Below, one piece after another: positions 1-5,278 of a stretch of DNA of 5,278 nucleotides. A model generated the notes under the pieces. That model made no database searches. It had not been told where the DNA came from and saw only the letters and a program-made list of their open reading frames with translations. Made by a program: the position numbers and the translations under genes. The stretch is from Anderseniella sp. (lineage in GTDB: Bacteria > Pseudomonadota > Alphaproteobacteria > Rhizobiales > Aestuariivirgaceae), in the NCBI GenBank assembly GCA_013041995.1, contig JABDRA010000415.1, positions 1 to 5,278 on the forward strand, written 5' to 3'. Within the stretch, counting starts at the first letter, position 1, and each line of letters opens with the position of its first letter.

Positions 1-2
1 GC

Positions 3-269
3 AACAGACTGTTCAATACGCTGGGCAACATCGCAGACGATGGACGTGTCGGCATGTTGTTTCCGGATTTTGCCACCGGTGATCTGTTACTGCTGACCGG
101 GCGAGCCAGCATCGTCTGGGACGGTGAGCGTCTGCAGGGGTTTGAAGGCGCCCAGAGGCTGGTTGATGTAAAGGTGGATGAGGTTGTGCACGCCCGCTCG
201 GCTTTATCTTTGGCAGGATCGCTGATCGAGCAATCACCAAAACTGTCCAGAACCGGCGTCTGGCAGTAA
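3..269 (+). CDS. Pyridoxamine 5'-phosphate oxidase family protein, C-terminal part (5' end outside window)
   Basis: The reading frame is open from the left edge (first full codon at 3) to TAA at 267-269, giving 88 residues; the true start lies upstream. Visible stretches are NTLGNI near the start, then GRVGMLFPDFATGDLLLLTG and RASIVWDG. This N-T-L-G-N / G-x-L-F-x-D-F-x-x-G-D-L-L-x-L-T-G pattern is typical of the split-barrel flavin-binding fold of PNPOx-like proteins. These are often found alone or fused to a ferredoxin-reductase module. Here the protein stops soon after the barrel (ending SPKLSRTGVWQ), so no reductase domain follows it. By family knowledge it would be a cytosolic flavin-binding protein; the substrate cannot be told from this piece. 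The gene converges on arfB with 13 bp between the two stop codons. The family call is fairly sure, the function is not. Confidence 0.75.
   Translation, partial: NRLFNTLGNIADDGRVGMLFPDFATGDLLLLTGRASIVWDGERLQGFEGAQRLVDVKVDEVVHARSALSLAGSLIEQSPKLSRTGVWQ
236..267 (-). terminator. Probable intrinsic terminator of arfB, inside the 3' end of the neighbouring gene
   Basis: Read on the minus strand, ACTG-CCAGA (267-259) can pair with TCTGG-A-CAGT (251-242). This gives nine base pairs with one bulged A and a seven-base loop (CGCCGGT). The stem is followed directly by a short T run (TTTGG after the final T of the stem). It starts 15 bases beyond the arfB stop codon, the expected place for a Rho-independent terminator. 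The T run is only four bases, so strength is uncertain. On the plus strand the same hairpin ends on the TAA of the upstream gene but has no T tract, so it would work mainly for arfB. Confidence 0.45.
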
Positions 270-282
270 GGCGATACTCCGG

Positions 283-711
283 TCAGTCCAGATCAATCTT
301 GCCACCCCGGTTTTTCTTGACGTTACCGCGTCTGGTCTTGCTTTCAAGACGGCGTTTTTTGGAGCCCAGCGTCGGTCTGGTTGCAACCCGCCGGCGTGGA
401 ACGTGGGCGGCGCCTCTGATAATCTCCTTAAGACGTTCCAGCGCATCGCGCCGGTTTGCTTCCTGCGTGCGATGGCGGGCGGCAACCAGAACAAGTTCAC
501 CGTCATTGGTCAGTCGGCTGTCGCCGCTGGTGAGGATTTTTTCCCTCACCCGGTCGGGCAAAGACGGTGACAGGCGGACATTGAATCGCAACTGCACGGC
601 GGTTGACACCTTGTTGACATTCTGCCCGCCGGGCCCGCCTGATCGGATGAACTTTTCCTCCAGTTCATCGTCCAGAAGCCAGATACTGTTGGTGATCTGA
701 ATACGTGCCAT
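283..711 (-). CDS. arfB: Alternative ribosome-rescue factor B (peptidyl-tRNA hydrolase ArfB/YaeJ)
   Basis: ArfB enters the empty A site of ribosomes stalled at the end of broken messages and hydrolyses the peptidyl-tRNA, acting as a backup to tmRNA. The protein is 142 residues from the ATG at 711, close to the 140 of E. coli ArfB. The catalytic GGQ lies at residues 28-30 within SGGPGGQNVNKVSTAVQLRF, the release-factor domain-3 signature. It lacks the codon-reading domain of RF1/RF2. The tail from about residue 112 is very basic (GSKKRRLESKTRRGNVKKNR), matching the ArfB tail that binds in the mRNA entry channel. An in-frame TTG at 729 would add six residues (MKTVQA). I prefer ATG because MARIQITNSI aligns better with family N-termini, although neither start has a strong Shine-Dalgarno. 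The gene is transcribed away from the efflux operon, and the link is probably only positional. Confidence 0.93.
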   Translation of the reverse strand: MARIQITNSIWLLDDELEEKFIRSGGPGGQNVNKVSTAVQLRFNVRLSPSLPDRVREKILTSGDSRLTNDGELVLVAARHRTQEANRRDALERLKEIIRGAAHVPRRRVATRPTLGSKKRRLESKTRRGNVKKNRGGKIDLD

Positions 712-750
712 CGCCTGTACGGTTTTCAAACTTCTGACGGGTTGTTGTTG

Positions 751-779
751 ATTGCAAACATATCACATTCGGTGGACAA
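751..779 (-). promoter_or_regulatory. Candidate sigma70-type promoter for arfB
   Basis: On the minus strand, TTGTCC (779-774) and TGCAAT (756-751) are separated by 17 bases. Each matches the consensus hexamer at four of six positions. Transcription would start near 744, about 33 bases before the ATG at 711. This was found by eye. Alphaproteobacterial promoters diverge from the E. coli consensus, so it is only a candidate. Confidence 0.25.
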
Positions 780-801
780 GACTGTCCCGCCCATATCTAG
801 T
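773..801 (+). promoter_or_regulatory. Candidate sigma70-type promoter for the efflux operon
   Basis: TGGACA (773-778, five of six to TTGACA) and TCTAGT (796-801, four of six to TATAAT) are 17 bases apart. They lie about 70 bases upstream of the adaptor start. The -35 box overlaps the candidate -35 box of arfB on the other strand, so the two promoters would be back to back and could share control. A GATAAT at 824-829 is a better -10 match but has no acceptable -35 at the right distance. Confidence 0.25.
774..787. promoter_or_regulatory. Operator-like inverted repeat between the divergent genes
   Basis: GGACA-AGAC-TGTCC is a perfect five-base inverted repeat with a four-base centre. It covers the candidate -35 boxes of both divergent promoters, where a repressor of the efflux operon could bind. 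A five-base arm is short enough to occur by chance in a region of this length, and no regulator gene lies in the window to match it with. Confidence 0.2.
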
Positions 802-818
802 CCGTCAATTGCCATATC
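791..818 (+). repeat. Direct repeat CCATATC, two copies 21 bp apart
   Basis: CCATATC occurs at 791-797 and 812-818. The start-to-start spacing of 21 bp is two helical turns, placing both copies on the same DNA face. A shorter CATATC lies at 759-764. Such phased short repeats can be activator or repressor sites, but these could also be chance in an AT-richer spacer. Confidence 0.25.
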
Positions 819-841
819 AATCCGATAATGCCACTGTTTGG

Positions 842-859
842 GGAAGGGAATTCCTTTTC
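842..859 (+). other. Possible hairpin in the leader of the efflux operon
   Basis: GGAAGGG-AATT-CCTTTTC can fold into a seven-pair stem with two G-U pairs and a four-base loop, around the palindrome GGAATTCC (847-854). It ends seven bases before the GGGGTGA ribosome binding site of the adaptor gene. It could affect translation or be a protein site. The stem is weak and no T run follows, so it is not a terminator. Confidence 0.2.
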
Positions 860-878
860 AAGATCGGGGTGAGCCCAT

Positions 879-1991
879 ATGAAGCGACTAATAAGTATTT
901 TGTGTTGCATGTTGCTTCTGGTCGCGTGCGATGAGAATACGGTTTCTGAAAACGCGGAACCGCCGGTACGCGGTTTGAAGACACTGCTGATAAAGGAAGT
1001 TGAAGAGACTATCGTGCGGCGGTTTCCAAGCGTCCTGCAACCATCTTCCACTTCCGTACTGTCGTTCGAGATTTCGGGACGGTTGCAGGAGGTAAATCTT
1101 GACGTCGGCCAGCGGGTCGCAAAAGGCGATGTCCTTGCCGAAGTTGATCCGAAGTCTCTGGATCTGCAGGTGGCAACCGCAAAGGCGGCTCTCGCGGAAG
1201 CCGAGTCCCGGGCACGCAACGCGGCGACCAACCTGCAACACCAGGACGAGCTTCTGAAGAAGAAGGTGATTGCGCAAGCAGCACTTGATGAAGCGAAAAC
1301 CGAGGCTGACACAACCGCCTCACAGGTTTTGCAGGCAAAACGCAGCCTTGATACTGCCGAAGAGAACCTGACCAAGGCGGCATTGATTGCACCTTTTGAC
1401 GGTATCTTGAATTCAGTTGAAGTTCAGTCGTTCACCAATGTATCGCCCGGCGCGCCGGTGGCGACGCTGTACGCCGCAGATGCTTTTGAGGCCAGTTTTT
1501 CAGTCAGTTTTGACATCGTCAACCGGCTGGCGGTAGGCAAGAAAGTCATTGTTCGTCTTGCCGATAACCCTTCTGTGGTGCTGGCTGGTCATATCAGTGA
1601 ACTGGGTGCCCGCGCCGATACGGTTTCCTCGTTCCCCCTGGTGGTAAAACTTGATGAAACCGACCCGTCGATCAAGGCCGGCATGGCTGTGGAAGTTGCC
1701 ATGGAGTTTACCGTTCCCAGCGGGCAGGGGTTCAGCCTGCCATTGTCAGTGCTGCCGTTTGACGGCAAGCTCGTTAATGGCAAGACACCGGATGATCCGG
1801 GCAAGACGACGGTGTTCGTGTTTGATCCGGACAACAGCACCGTTCACCGGCGTGAGGTCAGCGTTGGCGGTGTCAGGGAAAACTCGATCATCATTATCGA
1901 AGGATTGAAACTGGGCGAACGGGTGGCTGTTGCCGGAGTGTCGTTCTTGCGCGAGGGACAGAAAGTCAAACTGCTTCCGGATGCCAGGTAG
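879..1991 (+). CDS. RND efflux pump periplasmic adaptor, lipoprotein (membrane fusion protein, HlyD/AcrA type)
   Basis: The 370-residue protein bridges an RND permease and an outer-membrane channel. Residues 1-17 form a lipoprotein signal peptide: KR, a hydrophobic core, and the lipobox LVAC with Cys17 as lipidation site. Asp at +2 (C-D-E-N) is the inner-membrane retention signal in enterobacteria, and AcrA also has Asp at +2. Next come the first lipoyl half (about 57-95, with VGQRVAKGD at 76-84), an Ala/Glu/Lys-rich helical hairpin (about 97-165) that would contact the channel, and the second lipoyl half (APFDG at 171-175, then VSPGAPVATL). A beta-barrel domain (about 190-270) and a membrane-proximal domain ending in GLKLGERVAVAGVSFLREGQKV complete the standard adaptor order. 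The ATG at 879 is chosen because it yields a complete lipoprotein signal and has GGGGTGA (866-872) six bases upstream. The permease follows after 12 bp, so the two are one operon. Substrate is unknown. No defect is seen. Confidence 0.93.
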   Translation: MKRLISILCCMLLLVACDENTVSENAEPPVRGLKTLLIKEVEETIVRRFPSVLQPSSTSVLSFEISGRLQEVNLDVGQRVAKGDVLAEVDPKSLDLQVATAKAALAEAESRARNAATNLQHQDELLKKKVIAQAALDEAKTEADTTASQVLQAKRSLDTAEENLTKAALIAPFDGILNSVEVQSFTNVSPGAPVATLYAADAFEASFSVSFDIVNRLAVGKKVIVRLADNPSVVLAGHISELGARADTVSSFPLVVKLDETDPSIKAGMAVEVAMEFTVPSGQGFSLPLSVLPFDGKLVNGKTPDDPGKTTVFVFDPDNSTVHRREVSVGGVRENSIIIIEGLKLGERVAVAGVSFLREGQKVKLLPDAR

Positions 1992-2003
1992 CAGGAGCGC
2001 AAC

Positions 2004-2606
2004 ATGAAGTCCCTTACCGCCCTCGGCATCAACAAGTCCCGCCTCACCGTGCTGATCATGATCGGCCTGATCGTCCAGGGATTGCTGGTCTATGCCGGGA
2101 TTCCCAAACGCGAAAACCCCGCCATTACAATTCGCAACGCGCAGGTGACGGCACAATTCCCGGGCATGTCTCCTGACCGCATGGAAGACCTGATCGTCGT
2201 TCCCATCGAGCGTAAGGCTCGCGAAATCGGTGAGATTGAGGACATCAATGCCCTGATCACCACCGGCAGCGCTGTGATCACGCTGACCACCTATGACAGC
2301 GTGTCCAAGCAGGCTCTGGATGCGGTATTCCAGGACATCCGCAACCGTATGGAGGATGTGAAGACAGAGCTTCCCGACGGCACGGTCGGTCCGTTCGTGA
2401 ACACGAACTATGGGGACGTGGCAATATCGACAATTGCTGTCACCGGGGAAGGCTTCTCCTATGCCGACATCAAGTCCTCGTCGGATGATCTGCGCACCCA
2501 CCTGTACACTGTGGAAGGGGTCTCGAAAGTCTCGCTGTTCGGCGTTCAGGAAGAGCGTGTCTGGCTGGAGATCGATTCCAGGAAGCTGGCGGCCGTCGGC
2601 GTGTAA
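2004..2606 (+). CDS. RND efflux permease, N-terminal fragment (200 residues)
   Basis: This is what would be translated if the TAA at 2604-2606 is real. It contains TM1 (LTVLIMIGLIVQGLLVY, about residues 14-30) and then the start of the first periplasmic porter region. Recognisable stretches are FPGMSPDRMEDLIVVPIERK, resembling the AcrB-family segment with a conserved V-x-x-P-I-E, and YDSVSKQALDAVFQDIRNR. It ends at KLAAVGV, in the porter/docking part well before TM2. It lacks the proton-relay helices TM4 and TM10 and eleven of the twelve membrane segments, so it cannot transport. It has a good ribosome binding site and would be made at normal levels, probably to be degraded. Confidence 0.75.
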   Translation: MKSLTALGINKSRLTVLIMIGLIVQGLLVYAGIPKRENPAITIRNAQVTAQFPGMSPDRMEDLIVVPIERKAREIGEIEDINALITTGSAVITLTTYDSVSKQALDAVFQDIRNRMEDVKTELPDGTVGPFVNTNYGDVAISTIAVTGEGFSYADIKSSSDDLRTHLYTVEGVSKVSLFGVQEERVWLEIDSRKLAAVGV

Positions 2607-2615
2607 CTGCCGCAG

Positions 2616-5048
2616 GTGCTGCAGGACTTGCAGAACCAGAACGTCATTCTGCCGGCAGGCCAGCTTGATGCCAACGGCACCACCTTGATCCTGGAGGCAA
2701 ATGGTGATCTTGGTTCGGTTGACGAGGTCGGCAATATTCTCACCAAGGTTGAGGGACTGAGTGGTTTCGTTCGCCTGAAGGACCTGATGACGGTGCGGCG
2801 TGGTTATGTCGATCCGGCGACCAAGCCGGTGTATTTCAATGCCCAGCCCGCCATCATGGTCAGCGTTGAAATGTCGGACAGCGAAGACATCCAGCAGATC
2901 GGCAAGAGGTTGCAGGCGTCGGTAGCTGCCTTTGAACAAAAACAACCCATCGGGATTTCGTATACGTTTTCGACCTATCAGGAGACCAATGTCACCGTGT
3001 CGATCAACAATGCGCTGTCCAATGTGGCGCAGACATTTGTTGTCGTTGTGCTGGTGCTGTTGATATTCCTTGGCCTGCGGGCCTCCATGATCATCGCCTG
3101 CATTGTCCCGTTTACGGTGATGTTCGCGCTGGCTGGAATGCGGTTTCTGGAAATTGACCTGCAACAGATTTCCATTGCGGCTGTCATCATTTCACTCGGT
3201 CTGCTGGTGGATAACGGCCTCGTGGTTGTTGAAGACATACAACGCAGAATAGGCGAGGGCGACGATCCTAAACAGGCTGCTCTCACTGCCGGCAAGCAAT
3301 TTTTCACGCCGTTGGGCGTCGCGTCCATCACCACGGTATCTGCTTTTGTGCCAATGTTGATCCTGGTAGGCACTGAAGGCGAGTTCGCATTTTCGCTGGG
3401 TGCCGTGGTCGGGGTCATGCTGCTGGGGTCCTGGCTCACCGCCATGTATATCCTGCCGGCAATGAGTGTTTGGTTTGCCAGGACAAATGCCACCAAGTCA
3501 GCCGGCAGGCAGGGCTTTCTCGTGCGCCTGTACGGGACCGTGGTCGCCAGTAGCCTGATGTTTGCGCCGCTGATCATACTGCTGACCTATGGCGCTGTTG
3601 TCGGTTCCATGACGCTGTTTGCAGGCGTCAAGAAAGAGATGTTCCCGTTGGCCGAGCGGGCTGAATACCTGATCTATCTGGATATGCCGAAGGGCACCTC
3701 AATTAACCGCACAAAGCAAGAAGCCCTGGCCGTGGAAAAATGGCTGCTCGACAAGAAGGTCAATCCGGAAGTCCGCGACACGACCGTGTTTGTCGGCGAT
3801 GGTGGTCCGAGGTTCTATCTTGCCCTCAACCCTGCCGACGCCAACCCGGCCAGCGCTTTCATTCTGGTGAACACCAACGAATTTGCCGGCGCGGTTTCCG
3901 GGGCAAAGCGAGCTCAGGACTACTTGCTGGAAAACCATCCAGCCGCCCGTTTCAAGGTGAAACGGCTGTCCATGGGCGGTGGCGAGTCAGGTATTGTCGA
4001 AATTGAAATCAGCGGTCCTGATGCGGAAAAACTTCTGGATATGGCTCAAAAGGTAGAGTTGGGTTTTGCCCAGATACCCGGCATCGTCCAGAACGAGAAT
4101 GACTGGGGCAACAAGAGCCTCAAGATGGTCATCAACATTGCCCAGGACAAGGCCCGTGAACTGGGTGTCACGTCGGAAGATATTTCCAATATCATGAATA
4201 CCTTTTTCTCTGGTACGATCTACTCGACCTACCGCGAGGGGACCGAGTCCATTCCGATTGTGGTGCGGGCTGGAGAGGCTTTTCGTGACAGTCTGGAGGA
4301 CCTGGCCAACCTGTCAATCTCGGCTGGTGGACGCCTGATATCGCTTGATCAGATTGCAACGTTCCAACCCCGGCTGGAATATTCACAACTGCGCCGGGAA
4401 AACCAGGTACGCACCATCAAGATTTTTGGAAAGAGTGATCTCCTGGCGGCCAATCAGGTCGTGGATTTGCTGCAACCGACCCTGGACGGACTTCAGCTCG
4501 GCGAAGACTACAAATTGAACGTTGGCGGTGAAACCGAAAATTCCTCCAAGGTAAACAATCTTCTTTTGGGCGGCATGCCGGCAGCATTGGGCATCATGCT
4601 GGCCGCGCTGATGTTCCAGTTCAATTCAGTCAGGCGGGTGTTGTTGACCTTCATGACCATTCCACTGGTGGTCATAGGCGCGCCAATTGCCCTGCTGGCG
4701 ACCGATGAACCGCTTTCGTTTTTTGCGATCCTCGGCATGATTTCATTGGCCGGCATCATCATCAACAACGCGATTGTGCTGATCGACCAGATCGATATCG
4801 AGTGGCAGACATTGCCGTTGAAAGAGGCGGTGGTCGAGGCTTCCACAAAACGGGTGACGCCGATCTTGCTGACGTCCCTAACCACCATTCTCGGCCTCAT
4901 GCCGATGGCCATTAACGGCGGTGCACTGTTTGAACCAATGGCAACCCTGATGATAGGTGGCCTAGCAGTCTCGTCCTTGCTGACGCTGTTCTTTGTCCCA
5001 GGCGGTTACTTCATGCTGTTTGGCGGTTTCTCAATATCCAGATCCTGA
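2616..5048 (+). CDS. RND efflux permease, C-terminal fragment (remaining about 810 residues)
   Basis: This is the rest of the permease after the internal stop; the frame is open from 2607. The first possible start is GTG at 2616, with no Shine-Dalgarno upstream, so independent translation is doubtful. In whole-protein numbering, TM4 carries the proton-relay Asp403 in LLVDNGLVVVED (AcrB Asp407), followed by Asn404 where AcrB has Asp408. TM10 reads IIINNAIVLID (Asn921-Asn922), where AcrB has Lys940. TM11 keeps Arg950 and Thr957 in KRVTPILLTS, matching AcrB Arg971 and Thr978. The VDN plus NNAIVL pair is, from family knowledge, common in non-enterobacterial HAE1 permeases. The second porter region is complete (about 536-850). 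The length, motifs and helices look under normal constraint, which argues that any inactivation is recent. Confidence 0.75.
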   Translation: MLQDLQNQNVILPAGQLDANGTTLILEANGDLGSVDEVGNILTKVEGLSGFVRLKDLMTVRRGYVDPATKPVYFNAQPAIMVSVEMSDSEDIQQIGKRLQASVAAFEQKQPIGISYTFSTYQETNVTVSINNALSNVAQTFVVVVLVLLIFLGLRASMIIACIVPFTVMFALAGMRFLEIDLQQISIAAVIISLGLLVDNGLVVVEDIQRRIGEGDDPKQAALTAGKQFFTPLGVASITTVSAFVPMLILVGTEGEFAFSLGAVVGVMLLGSWLTAMYILPAMSVWFARTNATKSAGRQGFLVRLYGTVVASSLMFAPLIILLTYGAVVGSMTLFAGVKKEMFPLAERAEYLIYLDMPKGTSINRTKQEALAVEKWLLDKKVNPEVRDTTVFVGDGGPRFYLALNPADANPASAFILVNTNEFAGAVSGAKRAQDYLLENHPAARFKVKRLSMGGGESGIVEIEISGPDAEKLLDMAQKVELGFAQIPGIVQNENDWGNKSLKMVINIAQDKARELGVTSEDISNIMNTFFSGTIYSTYREGTESIPIVVRAGEAFRDSLEDLANLSISAGGRLISLDQIATFQPRLEYSQLRRENQVRTIKIFGKSDLLAANQVVDLLQPTLDGLQLGEDYKLNVGGETENSSKVNNLLLGGMPAALGIMLAALMFQFNSVRRVLLTFMTIPLVVIGAPIALLATDEPLSFFAILGMISLAGIIINNAIVLIDQIDIEWQTLPLKEAVVEASTKRVTPILLTSLTTILGLMPMAINGGALFEPMATLMIGGLAVSSLLTLFFVPGGYFMLFGGFSISRS

Positions 5049-5051
5049 TCC

Positions 5052-5064
5052 GGTGGAGACCACC
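5052..5064. other. Short hairpin between convergent stop codons
   Basis: GGTGG-AGA-CCACC is a perfect five-pair inverted repeat in the 26-bp gap between the permease stop (5048) and the yghU stop (5075). It could end transcription from either side, but no T run follows it on either strand, so a Rho-independent terminator is not established. Confidence 0.25.
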
Positions 5065-5074
5065 AAAGGCATGG

Positions 5075-5278
5075 TTACTCAGTCGCTTCCAGCTTGTCCT
5101 GTGTCCTGGTGTCGAAATCGCTGGCGTCATGGCGTTCGTGCAACTGCTGGTCCGGCCGGCCTGACACCCGGTTTACAATGCGTCCGCGCTTGACCGCCGG
5201 GCGCACGGCGATCTGATCGTTCCAGCGCATAACATTTTTGTACTCATGGGTGCTCAGAAACTCTGCGGCTGAATACAC
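5075..5278 (-). CDS. yghU: Glutathione S-transferase YghU-like disulfide-bond oxidoreductase, C-terminal part (5' end outside window)
   Basis: The last 67 residues are present, ending at TAA (5077-5075); the start lies beyond the right edge. The stretch RPAVKRGRIVNR, followed by QLHERHDASDF and a short TQDK tail, matches the C-terminus of E. coli YghU as I recall it (ERPAVKRGRIVNRTNG, then EQLHERHDASDFETNTEDK). The upstream YSAAEFL and EYKNVMRW also fit. YghU is a nu-class cytosolic glutathione transferase of about 288 residues. It binds two glutathione molecules per subunit and reduces disulfides, so it has a likely redox-defence role. The thioredoxin-like N-terminal half with the glutathione site cannot be inspected here. 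The gene converges on the efflux operon, with no sign of shared control. Confidence 0.9.
   Translation of the reverse strand: MYSAAEFLSTHEYKNVMRWNDQIAVRPAVKRGRIVNRVSGRPDQQLHERHDASDFDTRTQDKLEATE

Larger units (their letters stand above)
2004..5048 (+). pseudogene. RND (HAE1/AcrB-type) efflux permease interrupted by an in-frame TAA at codon 201
   Basis: This reading frame of 1015 codons, including the final TGA at 5046-5048, has the length and order of a full RND permease. The order is TM1 (about 14-31), first porter region, TM2-TM7 (about 343-535), second porter region, and TM8-TM12 (about 853-1008). It is interrupted once, by TAA at 2604-2606, in the context AAVGV-stop-LPQVLQDLQ. No bases are gained or lost: the frame before and after is the same. 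A CAA (Gln) to TAA change is the simplest origin, since related permeases commonly carry Gln or a similar residue here, from memory. The start ATG at 2004 has CAGGAG (1992-1997) six bases upstream. If the stop is real, no working pump is made unless it is suppressed. With only one lesion in over 3 kb, the break is either recent or a sequence error. The partner adaptor gene is intact. Confidence 0.8.

Noticed and set aside
299..700. A 133-codon plus-strand frame opposite arfB
   Set aside because: It is an Arg/Ser-rich shadow of the strongly supported arfB gene.
752..934. A 60-codon plus-strand frame overlapping the adaptor start
   Set aside because: It runs through the promoter region and out of frame into the adaptor gene, lacks a ribosome binding site, and resembles no known protein.
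283..2606. The idea that ArfB next to a stop-interrupted gene forms a recoding or read-through system
   Set aside because: ArfB releases peptides on ribosomes with an empty mRNA channel; it does not decode stop codons or promote read-through. It is a common housekeeping gene, and the proximity is best taken as chance.
2604..2606. Reassignment of TAA to an amino acid in this organism
   Set aside because: TAA ends both the flavoprotein gene (267-269) and the yghU-like gene (5077-5075) exactly where their families end, so it acts as a normal stop here.
2607..2620. Programmed split of the permease into two cooperating proteins
   Set aside because: The GTG at 2616 has no Shine-Dalgarno, the break is inside a folded porter domain and not at a domain boundary, and no family precedent for such a split is known to me.
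1746..3164. A 472-codon open frame on the minus strand, antisense to the adaptor/permease junction and spanning the TAA site
   Set aside because: It is rich in His, Gln, Asp and Arg with no recognisable domain or hydrophobic core pattern. It covers two clearly coding plus-strand regions, which makes it a mirror of codon bias in the sense genes.
4993..5193. A 66-codon plus-strand frame over the permease/yghU junction
   Set aside because: It overlaps the ends of two well-supported genes out of frame and shows no family features.

Overview
The window looks like an ordinary chromosomal stretch of a moderately GC-rich Gram-negative bacterium, most likely an alphaproteobacterium. Three things point that way: a lipoprotein efflux adaptor paired with an RND permease (a two-membrane cell plan), the style of the ArfB sequence (GGPGGQNVNKVST), and the YghU-type glutathione transferase. 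The taxon is an inference from protein style only.

Layout from left to right. Positions 3-269 (+) hold the 3' end of a pyridoxamine-phosphate-oxidase-fold flavoprotein gene. It converges on arfB (283-711, -), which encodes a stop-codon-independent ribosome-rescue hydrolase. An intrinsic-terminator-like hairpin for arfB lies inside the last codons of the neighbouring gene. A divergent intergenic region of about 170 bp (712-878) then separates arfB from a two-gene efflux operon. The operon consists of a lipoprotein periplasmic adaptor (879-1991, +) and, 12 bp later, an RND inner-membrane permease of the HAE1/AcrB type (2004-5048, +). The window ends with the 3' part of a yghU-like gene (5075-5278, -), which converges on the permease gene with a 26-bp gap.

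The adaptor and permease would normally work with a TolC-type outer-membrane channel as a proton-driven tripartite pump. Neither a channel gene nor a dedicated regulator gene is visible here.

The main anomaly is an in-frame TAA at codon 201 of the permease gene (2604-2606). The same frame continues intact for another 813 codons, carrying all the expected membrane segments and motifs. The gene is therefore split by what looks like one nonsense substitution and not by a frameshift. It is a young pseudogene, a strain polymorphism, a sequencing or assembly error, or, least likely, a read-through site.

I found no mobile element, CRISPR array, tRNA or rRNA, and no convincing evidence of a previously undescribed system.
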